Shown piece after piece: positions 19,870 through 28,397 of a stretch of 64,000 bases of DNA. A program made the translations under genes and the position numbers. Numbering within the stretch: the first letter of the stretch is position 1; the number at the start of each line of letters is the position of its first letter. The DNA lies in the NCBI RefSeq assembly GCF_009834915.1, contig NZ_WVHS01000003.1, forward strand, positions 496,001 to 560,000, given 5' to 3'. Origin of the DNA: Hufsiella ginkgonis (lineage in GTDB: Bacteria > Bacteroidota > Bacteroidia > Sphingobacteriales > Sphingobacteriaceae). The notes below the pieces were generated by a model that was given only the letters and a program-made list of their open reading frames with translations, was not told where the DNA came from and did not search any database.

Positions 19870-20722
19870 TACAACGTCCGAATTTAAAGCAGTATTTAAC
19901 GACACCCGTTGGAGTGATGCATTTTACCAATTCCTTCAGGTGATCTTCCACTTATACCCGGAAGCAAAATTCCACCAGCTGATAAAAGAAGAAACCGCCG
20001 CTAATACCACTGACGAAGCGATTTATAAGTCGATACAAGCCAAATTAAAAACAATCAAGCCTTTCCTGTCAGAATTAACTTATGCGTTACCGGCGCTAAA
20101 GAAGCAAAAGAAAGAGATCACCCGGCAAACAATGCTTTTGCTCGGCAGTAGAAAACAGATTAACGGTTATGTTGAGATTGGCTCGACAGGCCGCTATATC
20201 AGCCAGCTGAGAAAAGAGATTAAGGTTACCGATCCAATCATTTTATTGAACGACATTGCTCCCGGTAATTCTCCGGGCGATTTTATGGAGCGGGGACAGA
20301 TCGGCAAGTTAGGGACGTTTGTTGATATTTCCGGCTACCAGCCAATTAATGAGCAGGTTGTCCCAGGTGCCAGTATTGATGTGGTTACCTGCTATATCGG
20401 GTTGCACCATTGCCCGGTAAATAAGCTAGACGGCTTTATCCGTTCGGTTCATCGTGTCCTTCGTCCCGGCGGTTCTTTTATAATGCGCGACCACGACGTG
20501 CGAGATGCAGAAACGGCTACGTTCGTTTCCCTGGTTCACACCGTGTTTAATGTCGGGTTAAATGAGACCTGGGAGTTCGAAAAGAATGATTTCAAGAACT
20601 TTAAGTCTGCTGAGGAATGGTCAGAACTGGTGATCAGTGCGGGCTTCTCTGATTCCGGGAAACGCATACTACAGGATAACGATCCGTCTGACAATACCTT
20701 AATGTTGTTCAATAAGTTATAA
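19862..20722 (+). CDS. Class I SAM-dependent methyltransferase
   Basis: 286 residues. The SAM-binding core shows VEIGSTGRYIS (motif I), IDVVTCYIGLHHCPVNKLDGFIRSVHRVLRPGGSFIMRDHD (post-I to motif III) and a typical final strand. An N-terminal helical extension of about 95 residues may provide substrate specificity. It is tightly coupled to the FAD oxidase upstream (8-bp overlap) and to the next gene (2-bp gap), so the three act in one pathway. The methyl acceptor is unknown. Confidence 0.88.
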   Translation: MPNTTSEFKAVFNDTRWSDAFYQFLQVIFHLYPEAKFHQLIKEETAANTTDEAIYKSIQAKLKTIKPFLSELTYALPALKKQKKEITRQTMLLLGSRKQINGYVEIGSTGRYISQLRKEIKVTDPIILLNDIAPGNSPGDFMERGQIGKLGTFVDISGYQPINEQVVPGASIDVVTCYIGLHHCPVNKLDGFIRSVHRVLRPGGSFIMRDHDVRDAETATFVSLVHTVFNVGLNETWEFEKNDFKNFKSAEEWSELVISAGFSDSGKRILQDNDPSDNTLMLFNKL

Positions 20723-20724
20723 TT

Positions 20725-21819
20725 ATGGCACGGCTCAGGCTATTGACTCTTATCGCGGTGGTATTTGCCGCGATCATCTTTATGGCAAAAAACCAGCAGT
20801 CGACCACCACTGCTGGAGAAGGTTTACTTGTTGATAAGGACTGGCTGACCACGAATGCCCATCCGATAACTCCGGCCAAAGACATCCGCCCGGCAGACCA
20901 AACATTCTTAACATATCCTGAATGGTTCCTTGTTTTTAGCCCGGCAGAGCAAGCGGATTATTTTACTTCACATACATCCACTTCATTTCCATACATGACG
21001 CATGTAAGTCAGTTGTGGGAGGGTTATAGAGTTGTTTACGATCAGGTGAAGGATAATTATAAGTTTAACACCGGCTACCACGTGATGATCATGGTAATTG
21101 GTGTTAGTACCACCGTGGAATATTTTATAAAGTCGGTATATGAAACGGTGATCGGGCGGATTACAGACAAGTCGACTGGATCGGTAATAACCGCTGAAGA
21201 TCGCTTTAACGCAAATTATATGCGCCGGTATGTGAATTTCATAGAGGATACTCCGTGGTATGAATATTCGTTTAGCACTGATTTGAAGAGATTGTGGAAG
21301 TTACCTCTATTTTCCGGATCTAGCCTGTTTCGAAAACTCGAGCGTCGATACTATCTCACCACCGAACTTCTCGTTAAAGGCGGATATGGATGGCTGATTA
21401 AGCAAGCAACGAAGTCGGCCTATGACGCGGCCTTACTTAACACCGCGGTAGTAGTTGATCATTTTCCACGAGATGCAGCGCGTAACAACGGTTTTGGCAA
21501 AGTTCGCTTGCTTCCTGATAGTTTAGTGCTTATCGATTTACCCAGGTATGCTGATTTCAGTGTATTTGCCGGAAAACTGGCAGAACTAGGTGCTGATTTT
21601 AAAGAGGTCGCAGGGAATAGGTCTGCCATTATGCTTACTGTACTATCTTCGGAACCGATGAAATCCGGTGCTGATTATAATGTACTTTTTAATCAGCCGA
21701 TAGTGACGCAGCCGGGTGTACAGCGGGTTGCCATAGCTGTAAAGGTTAGTTCTTTAGCGACCGTGCTTAGGGAGCTGCATCGACGAAGGATAAGGGTTGA
21801 ACATATTTATGATTATTAA
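20725..21819 (+). CDS. Membrane-anchored protein of unknown function, oxidase/methyltransferase operon
   Basis: 364 residues. An N-terminal signal anchor (about residues 4-21) is followed by a soluble domain with the distinctive TFLTYPEWFLVFSPAEQADYF and YRVVYDQVKDNYKFNTGYHVMI. The name and family are not recognised. Its 2-bp distance from the methyltransferase means translational coupling. It could be a carrier or scaffold that presents a lipid or quinone-like substrate to the two enzymes. That is inference from gene order only. Confidence 0.7.
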   Translation: MARLRLLTLIAVVFAAIIFMAKNQQSTTTAGEGLLVDKDWLTTNAHPITPAKDIRPADQTFLTYPEWFLVFSPAEQADYFTSHTSTSFPYMTHVSQLWEGYRVVYDQVKDNYKFNTGYHVMIMVIGVSTTVEYFIKSVYETVIGRITDKSTGSVITAEDRFNANYMRRYVNFIEDTPWYEYSFSTDLKRLWKLPLFSGSSLFRKLERRYYLTTELLVKGGYGWLIKQATKSAYDAALLNTAVVVDHFPRDAARNNGFGKVRLLPDSLVLIDLPRYADFSVFAGKLAELGADFKEVAGNRSAIMLTVLSSEPMKSGADYNVLFNQPIVTQPGVQRVAIAVKVSSLATVLRELHRRRIRVEHIYDY

Positions 21820-21922
21820 ATCGATAGAGTACGATATGCAGCTAACATACAAGGAGACAGAATTTATTTTCGGCCATTACTACTTCTTTAGATAGGAGAG
21901 TTTATACCATGCTATTACTCCA

Positions 21923-22378
21923 TCAAAGGAGCGCTAAACCTTCGGAGTAAAATGGTTCACCGGTCTCAGTCAAAGGAACATACATAGGGCCATAAGTCGG
22001 CAAGGAAGCCAGTACTTTGAATAACTTTGCGGCCCTAAGTTCTTCATGCCAATAGCATAACCCGCTTTCAGAAAAAAGGCCCGAATCTATATATCGAATT
22101 ACAAACTCAGTAAATGAGCTTGTCAGGGTTAACGTTTCAGCCGAGTTGTGATCGGAATTCACAATCTCATAACTGTCAGGATCAGAGGAAGTCAACCTTA
22201 AAATCCATGAATCCGAGTATATCATGTATTCGGCAAGAAATAGTTCGTTTGGGTTGAGTTCCTTTTTATATTTAATCATCTCTTCTACAGGCAGCATCCA
22301 AAACAGGCAGTCGAGTGTTTCGAAGATGAGTTCTGTCTCGAATTGTTGCAGGTTCTCGCGCCGCGAGCTGAAAGCCAC
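21923..22378 (-). pseudogene. 5'-truncated SMI1/KNR4 (SUKH)-like fragment
   Basis: 151 codons. The central part (FLAEYMIYSDSWILRLTSSDPDSYEIVNSD, then SSFTEFVIRYIDSG) resembles the second half of SUKH/SMI1 immunity domains. The first seven or so codons, from a GTG, are antisense to a toxin-antitoxin vestige at 22362-22412, so the natural N-terminus has been lost. SUKH proteins neutralise nuclease toxins; no toxin partner is seen. The assignment is tentative. Confidence 0.4.
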
Positions 22379-22412
22379 AAAAGAGCGGATAAGTGATAAA
22401 TTATATTACCCC
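22362..22412 (+). pseudogene. Vestige of an AbiE-type antitoxin (DUF6922-like) C-terminus
   Basis: The frame encodes RRELKATKERISDK, almost identical to the C-terminal part of the intact antitoxin at 30372-30662 (ARELKATKERISDK). At the DNA level the two stretches also align over about 45 bases with scattered changes. Only this scrap remains; no AbiEii-like toxin follows. Confidence 0.6.
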
Positions 22413-22454
22413 CTCCGAACAGGAGAGCAAGTTAAAACAGTTGTTACTGCCGAG

Positions 22455-22613
22455 ATGATTAAAACGGCATCGCTTAACCTCCCCATAGTTTATCGGAACG
22501 AACTATGTGTGACGCCTGGCTTATTCATTCACCAGTACTCCGCTGGTAAAAAACTGCTCATTGAGCAAGATCCATACACCTTTGCCCAACGAACCATCCG
22601 GGTGTTAGCTTAA
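22455..22613 (+). CDS. Small protein next to zeta-toxin remnant, possible antitoxin
   Basis: 52 residues from ATG 22455 (MIKTASLNLPIVYRNELCV and on). It stops 6 bp before the ATG of the truncated zeta-like gene, the usual spacing of a toxin-antitoxin pair. No DNA-binding motif is seen. The frame is also open upstream into the DUF6922 vestige, so the N-terminus may not be original. It may be an orphan antitoxin. Confidence 0.4.
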   Translation: MIKTASLNLPIVYRNELCVTPGLFIHQYSAGKKLLIEQDPYTFAQRTIRVLA

Positions 22614-22619
22614 TTGACG

Positions 22620-22796
22620 ATGGCGGTTCAAAGACTGTACATCGTTGCCGGGCCGAACGGATCGGGGAAAAGCCTGTTTTCCCGGATACTTGCGGTAACT
22701 GATTACGAGGTGTTGATGGCGATGAACACCATTGTCTCCAAGCAGTATAAAAATAAGCTCGGGCTAAACAAGAAACTAGAAATCTTATATATTTGA
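22620..22796 (+). pseudogene. Truncated zeta-toxin-like kinase
   Basis: From ATG 22620 the frame encodes RLYIVAGPNGSGKSLFSRIL, the P-loop start of zeta/UDP-N-acetylglucosamine kinase-type toxins. After about 30 codons the similarity ends and the frame runs through unrelated sequence to a stop at 22796. A functional zeta kinase needs about 190-280 residues, so this is a remnant. Confidence 0.65.
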
Positions 22797-22798
22797 AT

Positions 22799-23017
22799 AT
22801 GATCTCCTACCAGATTGATATATTAAACCCAAAGGCAACCAAGCTTCTGCAAGATCTGGCAGATTTACAGCTTATTGCCATTAAAAAACCTTCTGATGAT
22901 GGGTTCTTAAACGTTGTAAAGCGCCTGCGCACTAAAGCCGCTGCTAATCCCCCTTCGTTAGAAGATATTACCGCAGAAGTTGAATTGGTAAGGGCTAGAC
23001 GTTATGCCGGCAAATGA
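22799..23017 (+). CDS. Antitoxin of a PIN-domain toxin-antitoxin pair
   Basis: 72 residues from ATG 22799 (MISYQIDILNPKATKLLQDLADL...). This is the short antitoxin type that precedes PIN toxins in Bacteroidota, with the C-terminal LEDITAEVELVRARRY that binds the toxin. It overlaps the toxin start by 14 bp. The antitoxin frame is intact although the toxin is broken. Confidence 0.7.
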   Translation: MISYQIDILNPKATKLLQDLADLQLIAIKKPSDDGFLNVVKRLRTKAAANPPSLEDITAEVELVRARRYAGK

Positions 23018-23417
23018 TCGGGTTATTATCGACACCAACCTGTGGATCAGCTTCTTATTAACGAAAGACTTTTCGAAGCTCGACGCGATACTTACCGACT
23101 GATCTGTTACCCTACTATTCAGTGAGGTTCTTTTAGAAGAGTTTGTAGAAGTCGCCAGGTGGCCAAAGTTTAAGAAATACTTTTCACTGCCACATCTCGA
23201 AGCCCTTCTTTAGCATATTAGCTTACGTGCGGAATTTATAGCTGTAACCAGCGAAATCACGCTTTGCCGGGATGCGAAGGATAATTTCCTGCTGTCTCTT
23301 GCAGAGGATGGCAAGGCAACTCATCTGATTACAGGGGACAAGGATTTATTGGATCTTAAAAAGGTCGGAAGCACATCGATACTTGTTATGAGCGATTACC
23401 TGCTAAAAAAGCATTAA
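23004..23417 (+). pseudogene. PIN-domain toxin (VapC-like) with two in-frame stops
   Basis: Read through, the frame gives a full 137-residue PIN RNase. VIIDTNLWISFLL holds the first acidic residue, LLEEFVEVARWPKFKKYF a second, and CRDAKDNFLLSLA and ITGDKDLLDL the rest. TGA at 23100-23102 and TAG at 23211-23213 interrupt it; the rest is colinear with no indel. All catalytic acidic residues are kept, so the decay is recent or selected. The partner antitoxin overlaps its start. Confidence 0.85.
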
Positions 23418-24174
23418 TTTATCTGATGTCAATACAATTTGGCGCTGATTTTAACGTCGTTGATAAAGCATCGAATTTTAATACTATCAAATCCGTTAAA
23501 TTGAGCAGTTTTTATTTTCGAAGACTTATGGACAGAGTGCTTAGGTTAGTGCAGATCCGGTTTTCCTAGCAAGTTCAATAGGTCTAAAACTCGGAATTGA
23601 ACAGGAAACACTTGTTGGGGGCGACAGCAACGGCAGGACATAATAAAGCCCCTTATCTCATCGACAGGGGCAGTATCTCTTTAAAGGAGACCGAACTTTT
23701 AGTTAGCCAGCCTGGTACAATGAGAGCACCTCGGCCGACTATCTGTGCCACTTCTTTTATTGGCCGGTTCGATGTTGTTTCCTTCCGTGCATTTATCATT
23801 GTCATGGTAAACATTCGGGGTGTTTGGTTTTACTGAATGGAACGGTGATACTTTTGCCATTTGTTTAATTGTTTAATGTTATCAACTTATCGAAGTTGCA
23901 GACATTTTTTAGGTCGAAAAAACGGGTTCCCGTAAAGAGGCGATTTGTATTAACTTTTGTTGGTCGTTGGATAGGTACAGAATCCGCCGCTTGGAAAAAC
24001 CGGATTAACACCCAATGCCCATAGTTGTAGGGGGTTTTAACGTTATTGAACAACAAATTAAGATCGACATGGTCGACAGATAGGAATACCTGATTTCACG
24101 ACAACTTTCTTGTTACTCTGCAAATATATCATAGGTTTAAACACCAGCCAATCCCCTAAAAAAGTAACTGATAT
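23418..24174. other. Non-coding, decayed region
   Basis: About 750 AT-rich bases without a recognisable gene. Short frames occur on both strands; none shows homology that I can name. Confidence 0.5.
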
Positions 24175-24345
24175 ATGTACTTTGATCTAATCAATAATAA
24201 GATTTTCTTCGGCAATACAAATAAGCTGGAAGAATGGACAACCGAAAACCTTTATCAAAATAAGATCATCGATAAGATCAGGTTTATGCTGAAAAATTAT
24301 CTTGAATTGGATAACGTTAGCTTCCTATTCGGATCGGGGACCTCA
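24175..24345 (+). pseudogene. N-terminal fragment of a SIR2-like defence protein
   Basis: 57 codons (MYFDLINNKIFFGNTNKLEE..., ending NVSFLFGSGTS) match the start of SIR2-domain antiphage proteins, where FLFGSGTS is the NAD-binding Gly-rich loop. The reading then passes abruptly into transposase sequence. The rest of the gene is missing, so the ISL3-type element or a later deletion removed it. Confidence 0.65.
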
Positions 24346-24834
24346 GGAAAACCTGAAGATCGCACTGGCCAGAACTCGATAAAAACTATGTCCCAGACAT
24401 CCTTGAAAACGGTGACACCAAAAAACAACTGCTGGCCAGAAGCCGGTACCTGCTCTTTAAGGATGAAACCAAATGGACGGCTTCCCAGCATCATCGGGCG
24501 GAGATATTGTTCCGATTATACCCTTCGCTGGAAACGGCCTACCGGATCAGCAGGAAGCTGTCGCATATCTTCTCCTCAACTAAAGACAAAGGGGTAGGCT
24601 GTACACGACTGGCCAGGTGGTATAACCAGGTCGAAGAGGCAGGTATTAATCCTTCCGCACTGTATCCCGCACAATCCAGATCATTACCTCACCATCCTCA
24701 ACTACTTCGATAACAGGAGTACAAACGCTTCGGCAGAGTCTTTTAATGCAAAGGTCAAGGCCTTCAGGGCAACGTCCAGAGGCGTGAGAAATATCGACTT
24801 CTTCATGTATCGATTAGCCAAAATCTATGCTTAG
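24346..24834 (+). mobile_element. ISL3-family transposase C-terminal remnant
   Basis: Frames shifted relative to each other encode LLARSRYLLFKDETKW, LFRLYPSLETAYRISRKLS, TRLARWYNQVEEAGINPS and NYFDNRSTNASAESFNAKVK, then RGVRNIDFFMYRLAKIYA and a stop at 24832-24834. This is the C-terminal half of an ISL3-type DDE transposase. The N-terminal half is missing and at least one frameshift lies near 24660. It joins the SIR2 fragment without a spacer. Confidence 0.75.
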
Positions 24835-25064
24835 TCCCCAACTTTTACGCTTGATCCTGTTTCACCTTTGCTAACGCTGGTTAATTCAAAATAATCGAGA
24901 AGGCCTTCCGGCAATAATAAGCGGACAAGAGTTTCGTACGTGTCTTGCAAAACTGAGATCAATTTGGTCGCACAAAACAACTCTTTTTTTCTATTCCCCC
25001 CAAGAATTCTGCTTGATCCTTGATCCCGTTTAATATGAATATTTTGGTGTTTTAACTGAAACAT

Positions 25065-25097
25065 AAAACCCTTTAAATATTTGATTTAGAGGGTTTT
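25065..25097 (-). terminator. Hairpin terminator, probable original tRNA-Lys terminator
   Basis: AAAACCCTTTAAAT (25065-25078) pairs with ATTTAGAGGGTTTT (25084-25097). In the tRNA-Lys orientation it lies just beyond the left att copy. It is laid out like the terminator at 44259-44294, which follows the intact tRNA gene. Confidence 0.6.
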
Positions 25098-25119
25098 AGA
25101 GATTTTTGGAGTCTTACTA

Positions 25120-25135
25120 TGTGATCCCGCTGGGA
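25120..25135. repeat. Left attachment site of the integrated element (attL)
   Basis: TGTGATCCCGCTGGGA is an exact copy of the tRNA-Lys 3' end at 44316-44331, in the same orientation. The bases to its left also resemble those left of the right copy, including a terminator. It marks the distal end of the island. Confidence 0.85.
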
Positions 25136-25369
25136 GATCAAAATATGAAATAAGTAATTCTTATTCAGATATTTAGTAAAACTGCCTCACCAAAACACTC
25201 ACGTATTTTTTGATGCGAAAGAACGGCGTTTATATTCTCAAAGTTATAAAATATTTTTAAAAAGGAAAAACGTGAAGTCCTTGCCGGATCACAACCCGGG
25301 ATCCCTGCAAGTTGTTGGCAATTTCAAGCTAATTTTGAGCGTTTTAGTTATACATTAATTGATCGCCCT

Positions 25370-26116
25370 ATGACTACTGCTTATTTTCAGCATCGGCGCC
25401 CCTTCGATTTTCACCCGCATCCTTTCCAAATTGGCAACCTGTTAGGCGTAAAGACAGGATATGAGGATAACCAGTTTTGCTTAAAGCTATATGGCCTGCC
25501 CAGCGAGCAATTCGCCGAATTTTATGAGTGTCATCTGAAGCCGTTCTTGGAGGCTAACCCCGGAATGGAGCGTGAGTTCTTTGCGCATGTGTGGAAGATC
25601 GTGAATAATAGGATTAGGCATTATGATAGTCGAGATCCGTTTTCAGGCAGCCATGCCCTACATGTGGCGAATGGTGAAAAGCTGACCGCCTTTAAAGATT
25701 ATTTAGTGACGATGGATCATTGGAAGGTACATTTTCCGGTAGAGGCCATAATTGGGGATAAGGACCAAGAAATTCAGATATTAAATGAAAGGATAAACAA
25801 ACTCGAGGCCGAGCTGGCTAAGTTACGACTGTATGAAGCTTCGGAGAAAATTAGCATTGCTGACGGGAAATTGGCGGCGGTAATTCATCTTTTCAGACAG
25901 TTGCAGGATTTGCTATTGCCCAATAGTAAAAAGCTGTTTAGGTATCAGACACAAAGCGGCTGGTATAAAATGTTAGCAAAATACTTCGATCATGGCGGGA
26001 ACGAGATTCCCGTTAATACGGCGAGGAATTATTTCCCAGCTCAAAGAAATGTACCTTTAATAAAGGGGTCAGAAGTTAAGGATGAGGATAAGTTATTCAA
26101 TATCAACCCCTCATAG
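25370..26116 (+). CDS. Hypothetical protein with central coiled coil
   Basis: 248 residues, not recognised. The N-terminal part is rich in aromatic residues (FQHRRPFDFHPHPFQ). A coiled coil spans about residues 125-155 (DQEIQILNERINKLEAEL), and the C-terminal YFDHGGNEIPVNTARNYFPAQ looks like a nucleic-acid or effector domain. It is the first gene inside the left end of the element and overlaps the SIR2 gene end by 6 bp (convergent). It may be an element maintenance or regulatory protein. Confidence 0.6.
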   Translation: MTTAYFQHRRPFDFHPHPFQIGNLLGVKTGYEDNQFCLKLYGLPSEQFAEFYECHLKPFLEANPGMEREFFAHVWKIVNNRIRHYDSRDPFSGSHALHVANGEKLTAFKDYLVTMDHWKVHFPVEAIIGDKDQEIQILNERINKLEAELAKLRLYEASEKISIADGKLAAVIHLFRQLQDLLLPNSKKLFRYQTQSGWYKMLAKYFDHGGNEIPVNTARNYFPAQRNVPLIKGSEVKDEDKLFNINPS

Positions 26117-27490
26117 ACCTGGCTTCAGCCAGTTTGTGCGTATTGTGTTGCTAGCGGGAAATTTCATTATCGAAAGTCGTTCAGCTAATTGACTTTTGGA
26201 ATCTGTTTGTAAAATCAGAAATTCCTCAAACGTTAGGGCATAAACTAAAAAGCTACCATTCATGAACGCATAAACATGATCGCTGACATTTGTTGGAGAT
26301 AAATTTCCGGTCTGCCGAAAAGGATTAAATTTTAGTGCAATCTCCAATTCTCTATTGTTCTTTATAAAAAATGGGTCAATCAGAAAAATCTTCACCTCCG
26401 GATTATGCCTGATAGCAGTTTTAACACTTTCGTTAATGTGTTCGTCGGCCAATGAGTACCCGATTATAAAGATATGGTCTGCAAAGCAGCAGTCCCGATC
26501 AAAGGCGGCCTGCATTTGCTTAAAAGGGCTAATCATCGCCTTTTGCGCTTTTTGATAGCCCGTAACAATATTTGTTACCATTAAGGTTTTACCCTTTTCC
26601 ACTTGAAAGGTGGCGGGGCTGTTATCAATAGGCAGATTCATACCAGCAGTAAGAACAATTTCCGCATTTGGTAGCTGCTCTTTATCTAAATCTAAAACCT
26701 TCCAGAAGGCAGATCCATGCAGGTTATAGTGAACATTAGCGTCTGAATCGGAATGAATGCGCTTAATATTAGCGCGAAGAAGATCCGTATAGCCAACACA
26801 TTCATCACAGTCAAAACCCTCAAACACTTTAATATCAGACCGTGCTAAAAGCACTTTAAATATTCGCTCGTAATTCAATGTGTACAATCGGAGGATAGTT
26901 GATGGCTGCAATTGCTGCATCCATTTAACAAATAATCCGCTTATCTTACTTTCATGATCGATCACAGAATGCCCGGCCGCGTGGTAGGCATAAGAACTGA
27001 TGCGTGCGCTTATGGAAGTTAGTAATTCGTTAAGTAGATGCTGAAAGAAAAATTGAGATGGCGGCTCACTGTGATACGCATAATGGCTGTGTTGATAATT
27101 AATCCCCGCAGGTGTCTGGATTTGATAACCGTGTTTTATTTCCCCACCCTTTACTGTGAAATTTAGTAACTCTTTTTCAAATGTAGGCGTGAAGAAGCAG
27201 TAAAGTAGGGAAGGTAGGAGATTCTTATCGAAATGTTCTGCATAATTGAACTTCCCATAGTATACTATAAGTTCTTCGACAACATTTATAATGGTTTCGA
27301 AGTTCACACTACCCGCAGTAAAGCCGTTTGCTAATAATTTGTCGTAAATAAATTGGGTAAGCGTTAGTTTGCCGTCCGTAGTGCTAAAACCGGATTTAAG
27401 TACGATTTCGGTTAGTTCGGCCGTGGAGGGCGAACCCCATTCAAGGGTAGCTCCCGCGCCAAAAAGGAAAACTGATTTTTTTTTCGACAC
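26111..27490 (-). CDS. SIR2-like putative NAD-consuming defence protein
   Basis: 459 residues. SIR2 motifs: the Gly-rich loop FLFGAGATLEWG (residues 8-19), LYTLNYERIF in place of the usual TTNYD, NLHGS with the catalytic-type His, and the late FIIGYSLADEHINESV. Stand-alone SIR2 proteins in such islands degrade NAD+ on phage infection. No obvious partner (HerA, Argonaute, TIR) adjoins it, so it may act alone. The position near attL, inside an island with other defence genes, supports the role. Confidence 0.78.
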   Translation of the reverse strand: MSKKKSVFLFGAGATLEWGSPSTAELTEIVLKSGFSTTDGKLTLTQFIYDKLLANGFTAGSVNFETIINVVEELIVYYGKFNYAEHFDKNLLPSLLYCFFTPTFEKELLNFTVKGGEIKHGYQIQTPAGINYQHSHYAYHSEPPSQFFFQHLLNELLTSISARISSYAYHAAGHSVIDHESKISGLFVKWMQQLQPSTILRLYTLNYERIFKVLLARSDIKVFEGFDCDECVGYTDLLRANIKRIHSDSDANVHYNLHGSAFWKVLDLDKEQLPNAEIVLTAGMNLPIDNSPATFQVEKGKTLMVTNIVTGYQKAQKAMISPFKQMQAAFDRDCCFADHIFIIGYSLADEHINESVKTAIRHNPEVKIFLIDPFFIKNNRELEIALKFNPFRQTGNLSPTNVSDHVYAFMNGSFLVYALTFEEFLILQTDSKSQLAERLSIMKFPASNTIRTNWLKPGL

Positions 27491-27669
27491 TTGAGTGGCT
27501 TAGATTCTAAAATTACGGAATAAGGTTAGATGTGAATGTCATTACGCACCAATAATTTTGTAATGCTCTAAGCTCCCAGTGCTTCGCATGACCAAACACC
27601 CCCATTGGTCATATAAAATAGCCCCCACGTGCTCACCTTTGCGATATCATTTATCAAACAGAAGACACT

Positions 27670-27936
27670 ATGAACGTAGAACTGATCACACTGGAAGACC
27701 TTCAGCAATTCAAGACTGAACTCATTCATGAGTTAATGCAAGTGCTTAACCAGCCAACCCAACAAGCCAAGCAATGGCTTAAAAGCGCGGAAGTCCGCAA
27801 GCTCTTAAACATTTCGCCTGGCACCTTGCAAAACCTGCGAATCAACGGGACATTGCGATTCACCAAGATTGGCGGCATCATGTTTTACAAAGCAGCCGAC
27901 ATTTACAAAATGCTTGAAGGCGATGACGCAGGCTAA
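27670..27936 (+). CDS. Excisionase/MerR-like helix-turn-helix protein
   Basis: 88 residues. After an N-terminal helix the HTH_17 motif appears (WLKSAEVRKLLNISPGTLQNLRINGTLRFTKIGGIMFY). Such small proteins sit at the start of Bacteroidota mobilizable-element operons and act as excisionase or transcription regulator. It overlaps the next gene by 14 bp. AT-rich sequence with no gene lies upstream (27491-27669). Confidence 0.82.
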   Translation: MNVELITLEDLQQFKTELIHELMQVLNQPTQQAKQWLKSAEVRKLLNISPGTLQNLRINGTLRFTKIGGIMFYKAADIYKMLEGDDAG

Positions 27937-28213
27937 TTCCCTTGCCCGACTCGTAAGCCGGATCGCTTACGACGGCAGACTAACGGTCACCCACATTAGC
28001 CTTTACATGGGATTGCTCGTTTTATGGCAGGAAAGCGGGTGCTTAACGCCGTTTCGGATCAGTCGCCTGGATTTGATGGCGATCAGCAAGATCGGCTCCA
28101 TCGCTACTTATCACAAGCGGCTTAAAGAGTTGATCAGTTTTGGATATGTCCGTTACCAGCCATCTTATCATCCCACGAAAGCCAGCAATGCCGAGCTTCT
28201 AACAGGCAATTAA
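27923..28213 (+). CDS. Winged-helix-like small protein of mobilization region
   Basis: 96 residues from ATG 27923 (MTQANSLARLVSRIAYDG...). A predicted winged helix lies in the centre (RISRLDLMAISKIGSIATYHKRLKELISFGYVRY). It resembles the small transcription-regulator-like proteins found before mob genes in these elements. Translationally coupled to the HTH gene. Its job, control of transfer or replication, is inferred from position. Confidence 0.65.
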   Translation: MTQANSLARLVSRIAYDGRLTVTHISLYMGLLVLWQESGCLTPFRISRLDLMAISKIGSIATYHKRLKELISFGYVRYQPSYHPTKASNAELLTGN

Positions 28214-28285
28214 ATGTAAAGCCGAAAAGCCTTATTGAACCTTTCTACAGGCCATTGGTAAACGCGCCCCACTATCGGATTAGCA

Positions 28286-28359
28286 GGGAGCAAGTTTGTG
28301 TTTTTGTTCCACAAAAACCCTTCCGGCGGTAGCCGGAACCAACTTGCCCCCTTGCTCCC
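28286..28359 (+). other. Candidate origin of transfer (oriT)
   Basis: Nested inverted repeats lie 39 bp before mobC. GGGAGCAAG (28286-28294) pairs with CTTGCTCCC (28351-28359). Inside are a hairpin GTTTTTGT/ACAAAAAC (28300-28318) and another TTCCGGC/GCCGGAA (28321-28338). Position just before mobC-relaxase genes and the structure fit an oriT; the nick site is not identified. Confidence 0.45.
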
Positions 28360-28397
28360 GATGGTCGCAAGGCGGAGCCACCTTAAACGATCTGACA

